A stretch of 64,000 nt of DNA from contig NZ_JALJXP010000011.1 in the NCBI RefSeq assembly GCF_024170165.1, forward strand, positions 124,001 through 188,000, written 5' to 3'. Shown in pieces: positions 35,055-43,497 of the stretch; the first letter of the stretch is position 1, and every line of letters begins with the position of its first letter. The notes under the pieces are model-generated. The model worked only from the letters and a program-made list of their open reading frames with translations. It made no database searches and was not told where the DNA came from. Both the position numbers and the translations under genes were made by a program. The stretch comes from Pseudomonas nitroreducens (GTDB taxonomy: Bacteria; Pseudomonadota; Gammaproteobacteria; Pseudomonadales; Pseudomonadaceae).

Positions 35055-36211
35055 CATGCCCGCTGCTTGAGCCGGTACTGGTTCAGTACCGGGTTGGCGT
35101 ACTGCAGGATCAGGTGGCCGCGCTGCTCGGCGGGGCATTCGCCCAGGCGACGCTCCCATTCGGTGCGCGCCCGCTGCAGTTCGTCGGCCTTGAACAGGGT
35201 CTCGGCGCGGGGCACGTTCAGCGCGGCGTCGCGCAGGTCGGAGGCCTCGTAGGCCAGGTAGTGCACCGGGAACAACCGGTAGTTGCCGAGGATCTGCCGG
35301 TCCAGCTCGGCAGCGAGCTGCTTGGCGTCGGCGAAGTCGCCGGTGATTTCCTCGCCGAAGTTGATGTGCACCCGGCCCTTGTAGCCGGTGATGCCCTGCA
35401 CGATGCTGCGGTCGTCCTCGCCCGGCGCCTTCCTGTACTCGCCGGTGGTCGCGCGGGTGAACAGTTCGCGGGCCTTGGCGGCGTCGCAGGGGTCGTATTC
35501 GTAGCTGATGGACACCGGGATCAGGTGCAGCTGGCGAACCACCTCGGCGAACGGCTCGTCCTTGCGGCTCATGTGGAACATCTTGAGGATCGCCGAATCG
35601 GTACGGTCGTCACCGTCCTTGGCGCGGCCCTCGGCCTGGGCGATCCAGATCGACTGGCCGTCCTGGCAGATCGAGTGATTGATGTAGGCCGAGAGGTTCT
35701 GGTAAGCCGCCAGCTTCTCGCGCCGGCCGCTGATCGAACGGTGCACGATGAAGCTCTTGTTCAGGCGCATCAGGTCGCTGACGAAGGGCTTCTGCAGCAG
35801 GTTGTCGCCGATGGCGATGCGCGGCGTCGGCAGCTTGGCGTGGTAGATCGCGTAGTTGCAGAAGGCCGGGTCGACCACGATGTCGCGGTGGTTGGCGATG
35901 AACAGGTAGGCACGGCCCGATTGCAGGCGTTCGACACCCGAATAGGTGACGCCGTCGGTGGCGTGCTCGATGGTTCGGTCGACGTAGGGCTCGACTTTGT
36001 GCTGCAGCTCGCTGACGCTGCGGATACCGGTGACTTCGCGGGCCAGCCGATGGGCTATAAGTGGTCTGAGCAGCCAGCCGAACGGACCGGACAGACGCGG
36101 GAAACGGTAACGCGCCAGCGCGCCGAGGAAGGCGTCATCGCTCAGCAGGCGCTGCAGGACAGCCGGGACTTCGGCGTCGTTGTACGGTCGGATGGCTTCG
36201 AACTCGCCCAT
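35054..36211 (-). CDS. PlsC-like acyltransferase
   Basis: The start at 36211 (MGEFEAIRPYNDAEVPAVLQRLL) has GAGAG upstream; an ATG one codon earlier is also possible. The 385-residue protein is a glycerol-3-phosphate/1-acyl-glycerol-phosphate acyltransferase-fold enzyme. The motif I is AYLFIANHRDIVVDPAFCNYAIYH, where His and Asp are separated by five residues rather than four, and later motifs are SFIVHRSISGRREKL and WIAQAEGRAKDGDDRTD. No membrane helix is evident. It could esterify fatty acids on a glycerol-type or lipid acceptor. Confidence 0.85.
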   Translation of the reverse strand: MGEFEAIRPYNDAEVPAVLQRLLSDDAFLGALARYRFPRLSGPFGWLLRPLIAHRLAREVTGIRSVSELQHKVEPYVDRTIEHATDGVTYSGVERLQSGRAYLFIANHRDIVVDPAFCNYAIYHAKLPTPRIAIGDNLLQKPFVSDLMRLNKSFIVHRSISGRREKLAAYQNLSAYINHSICQDGQSIWIAQAEGRAKDGDDRTDSAILKMFHMSRKDEPFAEVVRQLHLIPVSISYEYDPCDAAKARELFTRATTGEYRKAPGEDDRSIVQGITGYKGRVHINFGEEITGDFADAKQLAAELDRQILGNYRLFPVHYLAYEASDLRDAALNVPRAETLFKADELQRARTEWERRLGECPAEQRGHLILQYANPVLNQYRLKQRA

Positions 36212-36352
36212 CATGCTCTCTATGAATTCTCGGGGTATCACGGGACAGGCCGCGAAATAGACGGCCCGGATGGGTATGCCGCCGACTCACCGGCCAGGCG
36301 GGCACCCAAAAAGACCGCGCGATTATAAACGGAAGTCACGGGGGAACCAGCG

Positions 36353-36535
36353 ATGCTCGAAAGTCAGGCTTATTCCTGTCCCTATTGCGGCGAGCCGGCC
36401 GAGGCCGTGCTCGACCTTTCCGGGGGCGACCAGAGCTACTATGAAGATTGCCCGGTGTGTTGCCGGCCGATCCTGTTCCAGCTCCACACCGACGGCGTGG
36501 ACTGGACCCTGGAAGTCCAGCGCGAGGACGATTGA
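36353..36535 (+). CDS. CPXCG motif cysteine-rich protein
   Basis: The 60-residue protein has a CPYCG ... CPVCC pair (residues about 9-13 and 33-37), a probable zinc ribbon, in SCPYCGEPAEAVLDLSGGDQSYYEDCPVCCRPILFQL. It is a small conserved proteobacterial family of unknown role. The stop codon overlaps the start of the DUF2007 gene (TGATG). Confidence 0.9.
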   Translation: MLESQAYSCPYCGEPAEAVLDLSGGDQSYYEDCPVCCRPILFQLHTDGVDWTLEVQREDD

Positions 36536-36801
36536 TGCAGCGAATCTACGAACCCGCCGACCTGATCGAAGCCGAGCTGCTGGGCGGCATGCTGGCCAAC
36601 GAGGGCATTTCGTCGCACCTGGGCGGACGCCATCTGGTCGGTGGCATCGGCGAGCTGCCGGGCATGGGCCTGCTGCACCTGTGGGTGGAGGACGCGGTGG
36701 CCGAGCAGGCGCGCGAACTGATCGCCGCGTACAATGCCGCGCAACCCCTGCCGGGCGGCGCCGACGATCACGAGGGCGGCCCCGGCGTCCTGCTTTGCTG
36801 A
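36535..36801 (+). CDS. DUF2007 domain protein
   Basis: The 88-residue protein starts within the stop codon of the CPXCG gene, so the two are translationally coupled. The DUF2007 pattern is visible: MQRIYEPADLIEAELLGGMLANEGISSHLGG ... GLLHLWVEDAVAEQARELIAAYNA. It has a GlnB-like alpha/beta fold presumed to have a signalling role, with no defined ligand. Confidence 0.85.
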   Translation: MQRIYEPADLIEAELLGGMLANEGISSHLGGRHLVGGIGELPGMGLLHLWVEDAVAEQARELIAAYNAAQPLPGGADDHEGGPGVLLC

Positions 36802-36834
36802 CTCGCCTCGACGACTCCCCATGAACGATCGCCC

Positions 36835-37446
36835 ATGACCAGCCGCTACGCCCTGTTCCGCTGGAACCGCGAGCTTGCCGAAAACGTCGGCTTCCCTGCC
36901 GATCTGCAGCCGCAGTGGAACCTTGCACCCGGCTCCCGCGTGCTGATGCTGCGCGAGGAGAATGGCGCGCGCCATGCCGAGCTTGCGCGCTGGGGGCTGA
37001 CGCCGGCATGGCTCAAGGATCTGTCGCGAACCCCTGCCCACGCCCGCACGGAAACCATCGCTGAACAGCCGATGTTCCGCGACGCGTTCGCCCAGCGCCG
37101 CTGCCTGCTGCCGGCCAATGGCTTCTATGAGTGGCACGGTGTGCGCAAGCGGCCGCACTGGGTTTCCGGCGGCGGGCTGATCTGTTTCGCGGGGGTGTGG
37201 GAGGCGTATCCGGTCGAAGGCCACACCTATTACAGCGTGGCAATGCTCACCCAGGCGGCGGGCGAGATGCGCCGGCCGCTGATCCTCGATGTGCAGGAAC
37301 AGGCGCAATGGCTGTCGAACGCGACGCCCGCCGCGCGGTTGCTGGAGCTGCTGCAGTTGCCCCAGGCGCGGCTGCGCATGCAGGCGCTGGCGAGCTTCAT
37401 CAACGACCCGACCTGCAATGGGCCGGAGTGCCTCACCCCGGCCTGA
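36835..37446 (+). CDS. SRAP/YedK-fold protein lacking the catalytic residues
   Basis: The 203-residue protein is a clear SOS-response-associated-peptidase fold (HMCES/YedK family), which in active members crosslinks abasic DNA through Cys2. Matching blocks are SRYALFRWNRE, QWNLAPGSRVL, RWGLTPAW, HARTETIAEQPMF, RRCLLPANGFYEWHG and RRPLILDVQEQAQWL. However the N-terminus is MTSRY rather than MCGRF, so Cys2 is Thr; the active-site Asn of the NARxET block is His; and the His of IHDRRP is Glu (GEMRRP). Only the Glu of FYEW remains. It is thus probably a pseudo-enzyme or has another role. Confidence 0.9.
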   Translation: MTSRYALFRWNRELAENVGFPADLQPQWNLAPGSRVLMLREENGARHAELARWGLTPAWLKDLSRTPAHARTETIAEQPMFRDAFAQRRCLLPANGFYEWHGVRKRPHWVSGGGLICFAGVWEAYPVEGHTYYSVAMLTQAAGEMRRPLILDVQEQAQWLSNATPAARLLELLQLPQARLRMQALASFINDPTCNGPECLTPA

Positions 37447-37517
37447 CACCGAAGTCCGCTCCTACGAAATCGACGGCGTCATGGGCTGATGGGGACCGTT
37501 GTACGATCCCGCAAGCC

Positions 37518-39650
37518 TTACACCTTGAACTGATTCACCAGCCGGCGCTGCTGCTCGGCCAGCTTGGTCAGCTCGGCGCTGGCCTGGGACGCCTCGTCGG
37601 CGCCGCCGGCCACCTGGTTGGCGACCATGCCGATGTTGCTGACGTTGCGGTTGATGTCCTCGGCCACCGCGCTCTGTTCTTCGGCGGCGCTGGCGATCTG
37701 GGTGTTCATGTCGTTGATCACCGACACTGCCTGGGTGATCGACTCCAGGGCCTGGGCCGCCTCGCCGGCATGACGCACGCTGTCTTCGGTCTTGTCCTGG
37801 CTCTGCTGCATCACCTGCACCACTTCGCGGGTGCCGTTCTGCAGCTGCTGGATCATCGACTGGATTTCCTCGGTGGCCTGCTGGGTCTTCTGCGCCAGGT
37901 TGCGCACCTCGTCGGCGACCACCGCGAAACCACGGCCCTGCTCGCCAGCACGGGCGGCCTCGATGGCGGCGTTGAGCGCCAGCAGGTTGGTCTGCTCGGC
38001 GATGCCGCGGATGGCCACCAGGATCGCATTGATGTTCTCGCTGTCGCGGGCCAGCGACTGCACCACGCCCACCGCGCGGCCGATCTCGCTGGCCAGCGCC
38101 TGGATCGCCGTGGAACTGCTCTCGACGATGCGCTTGCCGTGGTGCGCGGCCTGGTCGGCATGGTTGGCCGCTTCGGCGGCGTGGGTGGCGTTGCGCGCCA
38201 CGTCCTGGGCGGTGGCGGTCATCTCGTGGACGGCGGTGGCCACCAGCTCGATCTCCGCGAGTTGCTTCTGCACGCCCTGGTTGGTGCGGATGGCGATGTC
38301 GGCGGTGTGCTCGGAAGAGTCGCTGACGTGCTGCACCGAGGTCACCACCTGGCCGATCATGCCCTGCAGCTTGCCGAGGAAGGTGTTGAAGCCCTTGGCG
38401 ATGGAGCCCAGTTCGTCGGCGCGGTCGCTGCTCAGGCGGCGGGTCAGGTCGCCTTCGCCCTGGGCGATGTCGTCGAGCATGCCGACCAGCTGGCGCAGCG
38501 GGCGGGCGATGCCGTGGCCGACCAGCCAGATCACGGCCAGGCCGATGGCGGCGATCAGCAGGCCGACCAGGGTCATGCCCAGGGTGTCGCTGTCGCGCTG
38601 GGCTTTCAGGTCGCTCTGCAGCTGGTTCAGGTCACCCAGCACGGCTTCCTGCGGTAGCTGCAGCATCAGCGTCCAGCGCGCGCCGGAGTCGGCGATGGTG
38701 AAGGGCAGGAACAGCTCGATGTGGCCGTGCTCCTTGTCCACCGAGGTCAGCGGCTGGTCGAGGGTGAGTTTGGCCAGGTTGGCCACTTCGTTGGCGTCCA
38801 GCACGCTGCTGGCGGATTCGCCGAGCTTGGCCGGGTCCTTGGTGTAGGCGACCAGGCGGCCGTTGGTGGAGATCAGCGCCATCTCGCCGGCGCCGTCGTA
38901 GAGCTGGCTGTCGGCGGCCTTGAGCAGGTCCTGGATGAAGTCCAGCGACAGGTCCACGCCGACGGTGCCCTTGAACTGGCCCTTGACCATGATCGGCGCG
39001 TTGAACGAGGACATCAGCACCATCTTTCCGGCCATCTCGTAGGGCGCCGGGTCGATGATGCAGGGCTGGTGCTTCTCTTTCGGGCACAGGTAGTACTCGC
39101 CTTCGCGCACGCCGGTGGGCTGCATTTTCTGGCTTTCCAGGGTGTCGCCCATGGCTTCCACGGTCAGGCCGCCGTCCTTGCGATACCACCAGGGCATGAA
39201 GCGGCCGCTGCCGTCGTATCCCGGCAGGCCGGCGTACTGGCTGTCATTGCCGGCGAAGGCGTTGGGTTCCCAACCGGCAAAGGCGTCGAGCAGCTTGGGG
39301 TTCTGCGCCACGGTCTGGCGCAGCAGGTTGGACATGCCGGCACGGCCGATGCCCAGCAGCGGCTGGCCATTGCTGTCGGTTTCGTCGAGCAGGGCGTTGG
39401 TGTTGGCCAGGTCGCGGGCGACGGTGAGCGGGTATTCCAGTTCGCGCTGGATCTGTGCGACCTGGCCGCGGGCCATGGCCACCAGGCGTTCGTTGATCAC
39501 CTGTTCGAGCAGCGCCTGGGTGCGCTCCTGCACCAGCGCCTGGGTCCGCGAGCCGGCGAACAGTGCGTAGAGCACCAGCGCCGCGACCACTGCCAGAACA
39601 CTGGCACCGGCCAGCGCCACCACGGAAAACTGGATCGACTTGAATTTCAT
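37518..39650 (-). CDS. Methyl-accepting chemotaxis protein
   Basis: The 710-residue chemoreceptor has an N-terminal membrane helix (residues 7-32), a large periplasmic dCache-like sensor (about 35-345, with [12 protein letters not shown] and [18 protein letters not shown]), a second helix (about 363-384), a HAMP domain and the C-terminal signalling coiled coil. The conserved hairpin tip is [38 protein letters not shown]. dCache sensors commonly bind small metabolites such as amino acids; the ligand cannot be read here. Start 39650 (MKFKSIQF) gives the normal signal anchor. Confidence 0.95.
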   Translation of the reverse strand: MKFKSIQFSVVALAGASVLAVVAALVLYALFAGSRTQALVQERTQALLEQVINERLVAMARGQVAQIQRELEYPLTVARDLANTNALLDETDSNGQPLLGIGRAGMSNLLRQTVAQNPKLLDAFAGWEPNAFAGNDSQYAGLPGYDGSGRFMPWWYRKDGGLTVEAMGDTLESQKMQPTGVREGEYYLCPKEKHQPCIIDPAPYEMAGKMVLMSSFNAPIMVKGQFKGTVGVDLSLDFIQDLLKAADSQLYDGAGEMALISTNGRLVAYTKDPAKLGESASSVLDANEVANLAKLTLDQPLTSVDKEHGHIELFLPFTIADSGARWTLMLQLPQEAVLGDLNQLQSDLKAQRDSDTLGMTLVGLLIAAIGLAVIWLVGHGIARPLRQLVGMLDDIAQGEGDLTRRLSSDRADELGSIAKGFNTFLGKLQGMIGQVVTSVQHVSDSSEHTADIAIRTNQGVQKQLAEIELVATAVHEMTATAQDVARNATHAAEAANHADQAAHHGKRIVESSSTAIQALASEIGRAVGVVQSLARDSENINAILVAIRGIAEQTNLLALNAAIEAARAGEQGRGFAVVADEVRNLAQKTQQATEEIQSMIQQLQNGTREVVQVMQQSQDKTEDSVRHAGEAAQALESITQAVSVINDMNTQIASAAEEQSAVAEDINRNVSNIGMVANQVAGGADEASQASAELTKLAEQQRRLVNQFKV

Positions 39651-40036
39651 ACGGGTACCCGGAATGCGCCAGAGGTCTGCGTGTCTATCTGTATCGGCAG
39701 GACCGGGGGAATTCCTTAGGCGGCCGTTGTAAAGCGTTGTAACGCGGCTGTTCGCCGCTTGTCGCAGGATTGTCGGGGTGGGCCGGGAGGTCTAGCATGT
39801 GATGTCAAAATGAAATTACGCGGGCGCTGTGAGCGCCCTGTTCGCGGTTGAGGATCGCCAGCACGATGGTCTTCTTCGCGTGTGCTACGACGCGCGCCGC
39901 AGGGTACCTGGGGTGGCGTCGATAGGGTTTCGTAAGTCCCTGCTGCGCCGGCTGTTTCCTGCCAGTTGCCGGGCATCGGAGGCGGGCCTACCATGCGCGC
40001 TGTCCGTGGGAGATTGCATTGTTTCGGGAGAGCAAC
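39651..40036. other. 386-nt intergenic region
   Basis: No supported gene; a short plus frame at 39829-40116 overlaps the M48 gene out of frame and has no family. The region contains a direct repeat CGTTGTAA (39725-39732, 39735-39742) and a promoter-like pair before the M48 gene, listed separately. Confidence 0.7.
39966..39994 (+). promoter_or_regulatory. Candidate promoter of the M48 lipoprotein gene
   Basis: TTGCCG (39966-39971) and TACCAT (39989-39994) are separated by 17 bases, 42 nt before the M48 start. Confidence 0.45.
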
Positions 40037-40858
40037 ATGCCCAGCGTTTTTCGTGTCGCAGGCCTGGCCGCAGCCCTGCTGCTGACCGCCTGCCAGCAGG
40101 TGAATACCACCAATAGCGGCGTCGTCGGTGTCGATCGCAAGCAGAGCATGTTCAGCATGCTGTCCAGCGCCCAGGTCGACCAGATGTATGCGCAGTCCTA
40201 CCAGCAGACCCTCGGTGAGGCCTCCAAGGCCGGCAAGCTGGATGCCAGCAGCAACGACGCCAAGCGTGTGAAGGCCATTGCCGCGCGACTGATTCCGCAG
40301 ACCGGCGCCTTCCGCTCGGACGCGCCGTCCTGGCAGTGGGAAGTCAACGTGATCAAGAGCGACGAGCTCAATGCCAACTGCGGTCCCGGCGGCAAGATCA
40401 TCGTCTACACCGGGCTGATTGATCAGCTCAAGCTCAGCGACGACGAACTGGCCGCGGTGATGGGCCACGAGATCGCCCACGCCCTGCGCGAGCACGGCCG
40501 AGAAGCCATGTCCCGCGCCTACGCGGAACAGATGGGGCTGGGCATCGGCGGCGCGCTGCTGGGGCTGGGGCAGAGCAGCGTGGACATGGCCCACCAGGTG
40601 GTCGAATACAGCCTGACGCTGCCCAATAGCCGGCAGAATGAGAACGAAGCGGACCTGATCGGCCTGGAATTGGCGGCGCGAGCTGGTTATAACCCCAACG
40701 CCGCAATGACCCTGTGGCAGAAGATGGGACAGGCGTCGAACGGTGAGGCTCCGCCGGAAATCCTCAGCACTCACCCGGCGGACAGTACGCGGATGGCCAA
40801 CCTGCAGGCCGCCATCCCGAAGGTCATGCCGCTCTACGAGCAGGCCAAGACCCGCTGA
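40037..40858 (+). CDS. M48 family metallopeptidase lipoprotein
   Basis: The start at 40037 has CGGGAG six bases upstream. The 273-residue protein has a lipobox LLLTAC (Cys22 approx.) and then a zinc protease domain with the motif VMGHEIAHALREHGREAMSR (HExxH) and downstream NENEADLIGLELAARAGYNPNAAMTLW (third ligand Glu). This is an outer-membrane-associated LoiP/BepA-like protease for envelope quality control. It is monocistronic by spacing; the NAD-epimerase gene begins 93 nt later. Confidence 0.93.
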   Translation: MPSVFRVAGLAAALLLTACQQVNTTNSGVVGVDRKQSMFSMLSSAQVDQMYAQSYQQTLGEASKAGKLDASSNDAKRVKAIAARLIPQTGAFRSDAPSWQWEVNVIKSDELNANCGPGGKIIVYTGLIDQLKLSDDELAAVMGHEIAHALREHGREAMSRAYAEQMGLGIGGALLGLGQSSVDMAHQVVEYSLTLPNSRQNENEADLIGLELAARAGYNPNAAMTLWQKMGQASNGEAPPEILSTHPADSTRMANLQAAIPKVMPLYEQAKTR

Positions 40859-40950
40859 ACAGTGTTTTTGCAGCAGGGGTTCGTGATTCTCTCGAACGGC
40901 CAGGAGCGGCGTAAGGTTGCGCCGCTTTATCCAGTGAACAGGGAGCACCC

Positions 40951-41934
40951 GTGAAAATCGCTGTACTCGGAGCCACCGGGCTCCTGGGCCACCACGCCGC
41001 CCGCGCGATCAAGGCGGCCGGCCACCAGCTGGTGCTGATCCACCGACCCTCGTCGCAGATCCAGCGCCTGGCCTACCTCGAGCCTGAGTGCCGGGTAGCC
41101 GAACTCTTCGATCACCAGGGCATGGCCCGCGCGCTCAGCGGGCTGGACGCGGTGATCTTCAGCGCCGGTTACTACCCGGTGCGCCCGCGTCGCTGGCAGG
41201 AGGAGGTCGCCAGCGCACTGGACCTGACCAATCATTTCTACGCCGCCTGTCTGCAGGCGAAAGTGCCACGCATCCTCTACGTCGGTTCGGCCTTCGCCAT
41301 GCCCTCGCACCCGCAGGGGCTGCCGGGCCATGAGGGGCTGTTCTACGAAGGGCTGCCCACCGGCAAGAGCGCCTACGTGATGTGCAAGTGGGCGCTGGAC
41401 GAACAGGCCCGCGAACAGGCCCGTGGCGGGCTGCCGGTGGTCATCGGGATTCCCGGCATGGTGCTGGGCGAGCTGGACATCGGCCCGACCACCGGACGCC
41501 TGATCACCGCCATCGGCCGCGACGAGATGCTGCATTACGTGCCGGGCCGGCGGAACGTCATCGATGCATCCGAGGCCGGGCGCGGCCTGCTCACGGCGCT
41601 GGAGCGTGGGCGGGTCGGCGAGCGCTACCTGCTGACCGGGCACAACATCGAGATGGGCGAGCTGACCGCCACCATCGCCAAGCTGCTGGGCAAGCCGGCA
41701 CCGACCCCGATGCCGCTGCATCGCGCCCGCGCGCTGGCGACGCTGGGTCGCTGGCGCTACCGGCTGACTGGCAAGATGCCGCTGCTGGACGACACCGCCA
41801 TCGAGGTGATGGCCGGCGGGCAGTTCCTCGACGGCCGCAAGGCGCGCGAGGAGCTGGGCTTCGAGTCCCATGTGCCGCTGGATGACACGCTGGAGCGGGC
41901 CATCTCCTGGTTCCACGCCAACGATTACCTCTGA
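40951..41934 (+). CDS. NAD(P)-dependent epimerase/dehydratase family protein
   Basis: The GTG start at 40951 gives 327 residues. The Rossmann N-terminus MKIAVLGATGLLGHHAARAIKAAG and the active-site region TGKSAYVMCKWALDEQ (a Tyr-x3-Lys motif as YVMCK, typical SDR) support the extended SDR fold, with SAFAMPS as the Ser-containing region. No sugar or lipid pathway gene flanks it, so the substrate is unknown. Confidence 0.9.
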   Translation: MKIAVLGATGLLGHHAARAIKAAGHQLVLIHRPSSQIQRLAYLEPECRVAELFDHQGMARALSGLDAVIFSAGYYPVRPRRWQEEVASALDLTNHFYAACLQAKVPRILYVGSAFAMPSHPQGLPGHEGLFYEGLPTGKSAYVMCKWALDEQAREQARGGLPVVIGIPGMVLGELDIGPTTGRLITAIGRDEMLHYVPGRRNVIDASEAGRGLLTALERGRVGERYLLTGHNIEMGELTATIAKLLGKPAPTPMPLHRARALATLGRWRYRLTGKMPLLDDTAIEVMAGGQFLDGRKAREELGFESHVPLDDTLERAISWFHANDYL

Positions 41935-41948
41935 TTTCGGCTGTCTTT

Positions 41949-42018
41949 GTAGGAGCGAGCTTGCTCGCGAACTGCATAACGCTGAGCGGTCCCTGTTCGC
42001 GAGCAGGCTCGCTCCTAC
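41949..42018. repeat. REP-type hairpin (GTAGGAGCGAGC family)
   Basis: Arms GTAGGAGCGAGCTTGCTCGC and GCGAGCAGGCTCGCTCCTAC flank a 30-nt loop; another variant of the GTAGGAGCG family. Confidence 0.82.
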
Positions 42019-42081
42019 GAAAAGCTGTTACGGAGCTCCCTGCGAGAGCCTTATGTGCCGCGTAGAGCGTGGAAGTGAATG

Positions 42082-42112
42082 AAAAAAGCCCGGCTCATTG
42101 GCCGGGCTTTTT
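42082..42112. terminator. Bidirectional terminator between epimerase and SnoaL-like gene
   Basis: AAAAAAGCCCGGC-TCATT-GGCCGGGCTTTTT: an 11-bp stem with A6 and T5 tracts. Confidence 0.9.
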
Positions 42113-42117
42113 CGTTG

Positions 42118-42561
42118 TCAGGGCAGCGCCTTCTCAGCGAAGGGCCGGTTGGGCAGCCCCATCTGCGCGCGGAAGCTTTCCATGTCGAACAGCGTGCACA
42201 GTTCCTGCACCTGGTCCTGGCTGTTGAAGGTCCAGAAGCCCATGGCCGAGATGCTGACGATGCGGTCGCTGGCCGGGTAACCCAGCACAGGGCGGGCGAT
42301 GCTGCCCATCAGGGTGCTCCAGGTGAAGACCTTGTTGCCCTCGCGGATGCATTCCTCCACGGCCACTTCCAGGTCTTCCATGCCACTGCGGATCTCCTCC
42401 ACCAGCGCCCGGTAGCCGGCGTTGTCCAGCGGCTGGGCGGTGAAGGCGCTCTTGTAGATGAAGTCCGGGCTGTGCAGTTGCTCGACCAGCGCCAGGTGCC
42501 CCTTGTTCCAGGCGAGGTCGATATGGTGGCGGGCGACTTTCTTCAGGTCTTTTTCCGGCAT
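42118..42561 (-). CDS. SnoaL-like / ester cyclase family protein
   Basis: The start at 42561 has AAGGA eight bases upstream on minus. The 147-residue protein is an NTF2/SnoaL fold: MPEKDLKKVARHHIDLAWNKGHLALVEQLHSPDFIYKSAF ... YRALVEEIRSGMEDLEVAVEECIREGNKVFTWSTLMGS. Members include polyketide cyclases and uncharacterised proteins. It stands alone behind an elaborate palindrome (42575-42648). Confidence 0.82.
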   Translation of the reverse strand: MPEKDLKKVARHHIDLAWNKGHLALVEQLHSPDFIYKSAFTAQPLDNAGYRALVEEIRSGMEDLEVAVEECIREGNKVFTWSTLMGSIARPVLGYPASDRIVSISAMGFWTFNSQDQVQELCTLFDMESFRAQMGLPNRPFAEKALP

Positions 42562-42574
42562 GGCGACATCCTTT

Positions 42575-42648
42575 GTCGGGGGAGGCTGGAGCGCCACTGT
42601 GTATCGCTGGCGATACACAGGCATTGGCCGGCGCGCCAGCCCCCCGAC
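42575..42648. promoter_or_regulatory. Nested palindrome upstream of the SnoaL-like gene
   Basis: The inner perfect palindrome CTGTGTATCG-CTGG-CGATACACAG (42597-42620) lies inside near-complementary outer arms (42575-42595 and 42630-42648). It sits 36-60 nt before the SnoaL start and directly after the GDT1 gene; it could be a repressor operator or an mRNA 3' structure. Confidence 0.6.
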
Positions 42649-42661
42649 GAAAAGCAGCCGG

Positions 42662-43243
42662 TCAGAACACGCCGGAGAGCTTCAGTGCATGGTAGATCGC
42701 AGCCAGGCCGAGAACGGCGAAGGCGGCGGCGGCCAGGCGGCGGATCAGGTTCAGCGGCAGGCGTTCGGCCGCGAAGTTGCCCGCCAGGACCACCGGCACG
42801 TTGGCGATCAGCATGCCCAGGGTGGTGCCGATGACCACCAGCCAGAAGTGCGGGTACTGCGCGGCCAGCATCACGGTGGCGACCTGGGTCTTGTCGCCCA
42901 TCTCGGCGAGGAAGAAGGCGATCAGGGTAGTGAGGAACGGGCCGAACTTCTTCAGCGAGCCTTCTTCGTCGTCATCCAGCTTGTCCGGAATCAGGGTCCA
43001 GCCAGCGACTGCCAGGAAGCACACGGCCAGCACCCAGCTCAGCGTGCTTTCCGAGAAGAACGAAGCGACCCAGCTGCCCACGGCGCCGGCAGCGAAATGG
43101 TTGGCCAGGGTGGCGGCGATGATCCCGGCGATGATCGGCCAGGGCTTGCGGAAGCGCGCGGCGAGGACGAGCGCGAGCAGTTGCGTCTTGTCGCCGATTT
43201 CCGCGAGGGCAACGATCAGGGTGGGGACGAAGAGGGATTCCAT
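42662..43243 (-). CDS. TMEM165/GDT1 family manganese exporter
   Basis: The start at 43243 (MESLFVPTLIVALAEIGDKTQLLALVLAARF) gives 193 residues and six or seven membrane segments in two homologous halves. The signature E-x-G-D-K-T appears twice: AEIGDKTQLLAL (residues about 14-25) and AEMGDKTQVATV. GDT1 proteins export Mn2+ or Ca2+; the yybP-ykoY Mn2+ riboswitch just upstream indicates Mn2+ export and induction by Mn2+. Confidence 0.95.
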   Translation of the reverse strand: MESLFVPTLIVALAEIGDKTQLLALVLAARFRKPWPIIAGIIAATLANHFAAGAVGSWVASFFSESTLSWVLAVCFLAVAGWTLIPDKLDDDEEGSLKKFGPFLTTLIAFFLAEMGDKTQVATVMLAAQYPHFWLVVIGTTLGMLIANVPVVLAGNFAAERLPLNLIRRLAAAAFAVLGLAAIYHALKLSGVF

Positions 43244-43318
43244 CAGACTTCCAAAGGGGGCGGGTCGACTAATCACCATGACACGCGCTACCTGCCCGCC
43301 CCGGGTCAGGTTGCTCGT

Positions 43319-43447
43319 GTCATAGGTCTTGTCAAACCCCGGCCTGAACGCTGCAGGCCTGGATCGTACGCGCCATGGTCTGCGGACCAAGTGTGTTGAC
43401 GCGTACCGGGCGAGCAGGGCGCTCGCGGGAGACTACTCCCCTAGGAC
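43319..43447 (-). ncRNA. yybP-ykoY manganese riboswitch
   Basis: On minus the RNA has GGGGAGTAG (43433-43441), then a hairpin, GGTACGCGTCAACAC and a GCGCGTACG block, matching the E. coli mntP element pattern (GGGGAGUAG ... GUACGUGUCAACA ... GCACGUACG). The closing P1 pairs GTCCTAGG with CCTATGAC. It precedes the manganese exporter by about 75 nt. Mn2+ binding is expected to favour exporter expression. Confidence 0.92.
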
Positions 43448-43460
43448 GGGGCGCATTCTG

Positions 43461-43480
43461 CCCAAGTCCCGGGACTTGGG
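43461..43480. repeat. Perfect 20-bp palindrome after lysP
   Basis: CCCAAGTCCCGGGACTTGGG directly follows lysP on minus (18 nt after its stop) and precedes the riboswitch. No T-tract follows; it may be a weak terminator that keeps lysP transcription out of the riboswitch. Confidence 0.5.
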
Positions 43481-43497
43481 CAAGCCTGCGTGTCGGA

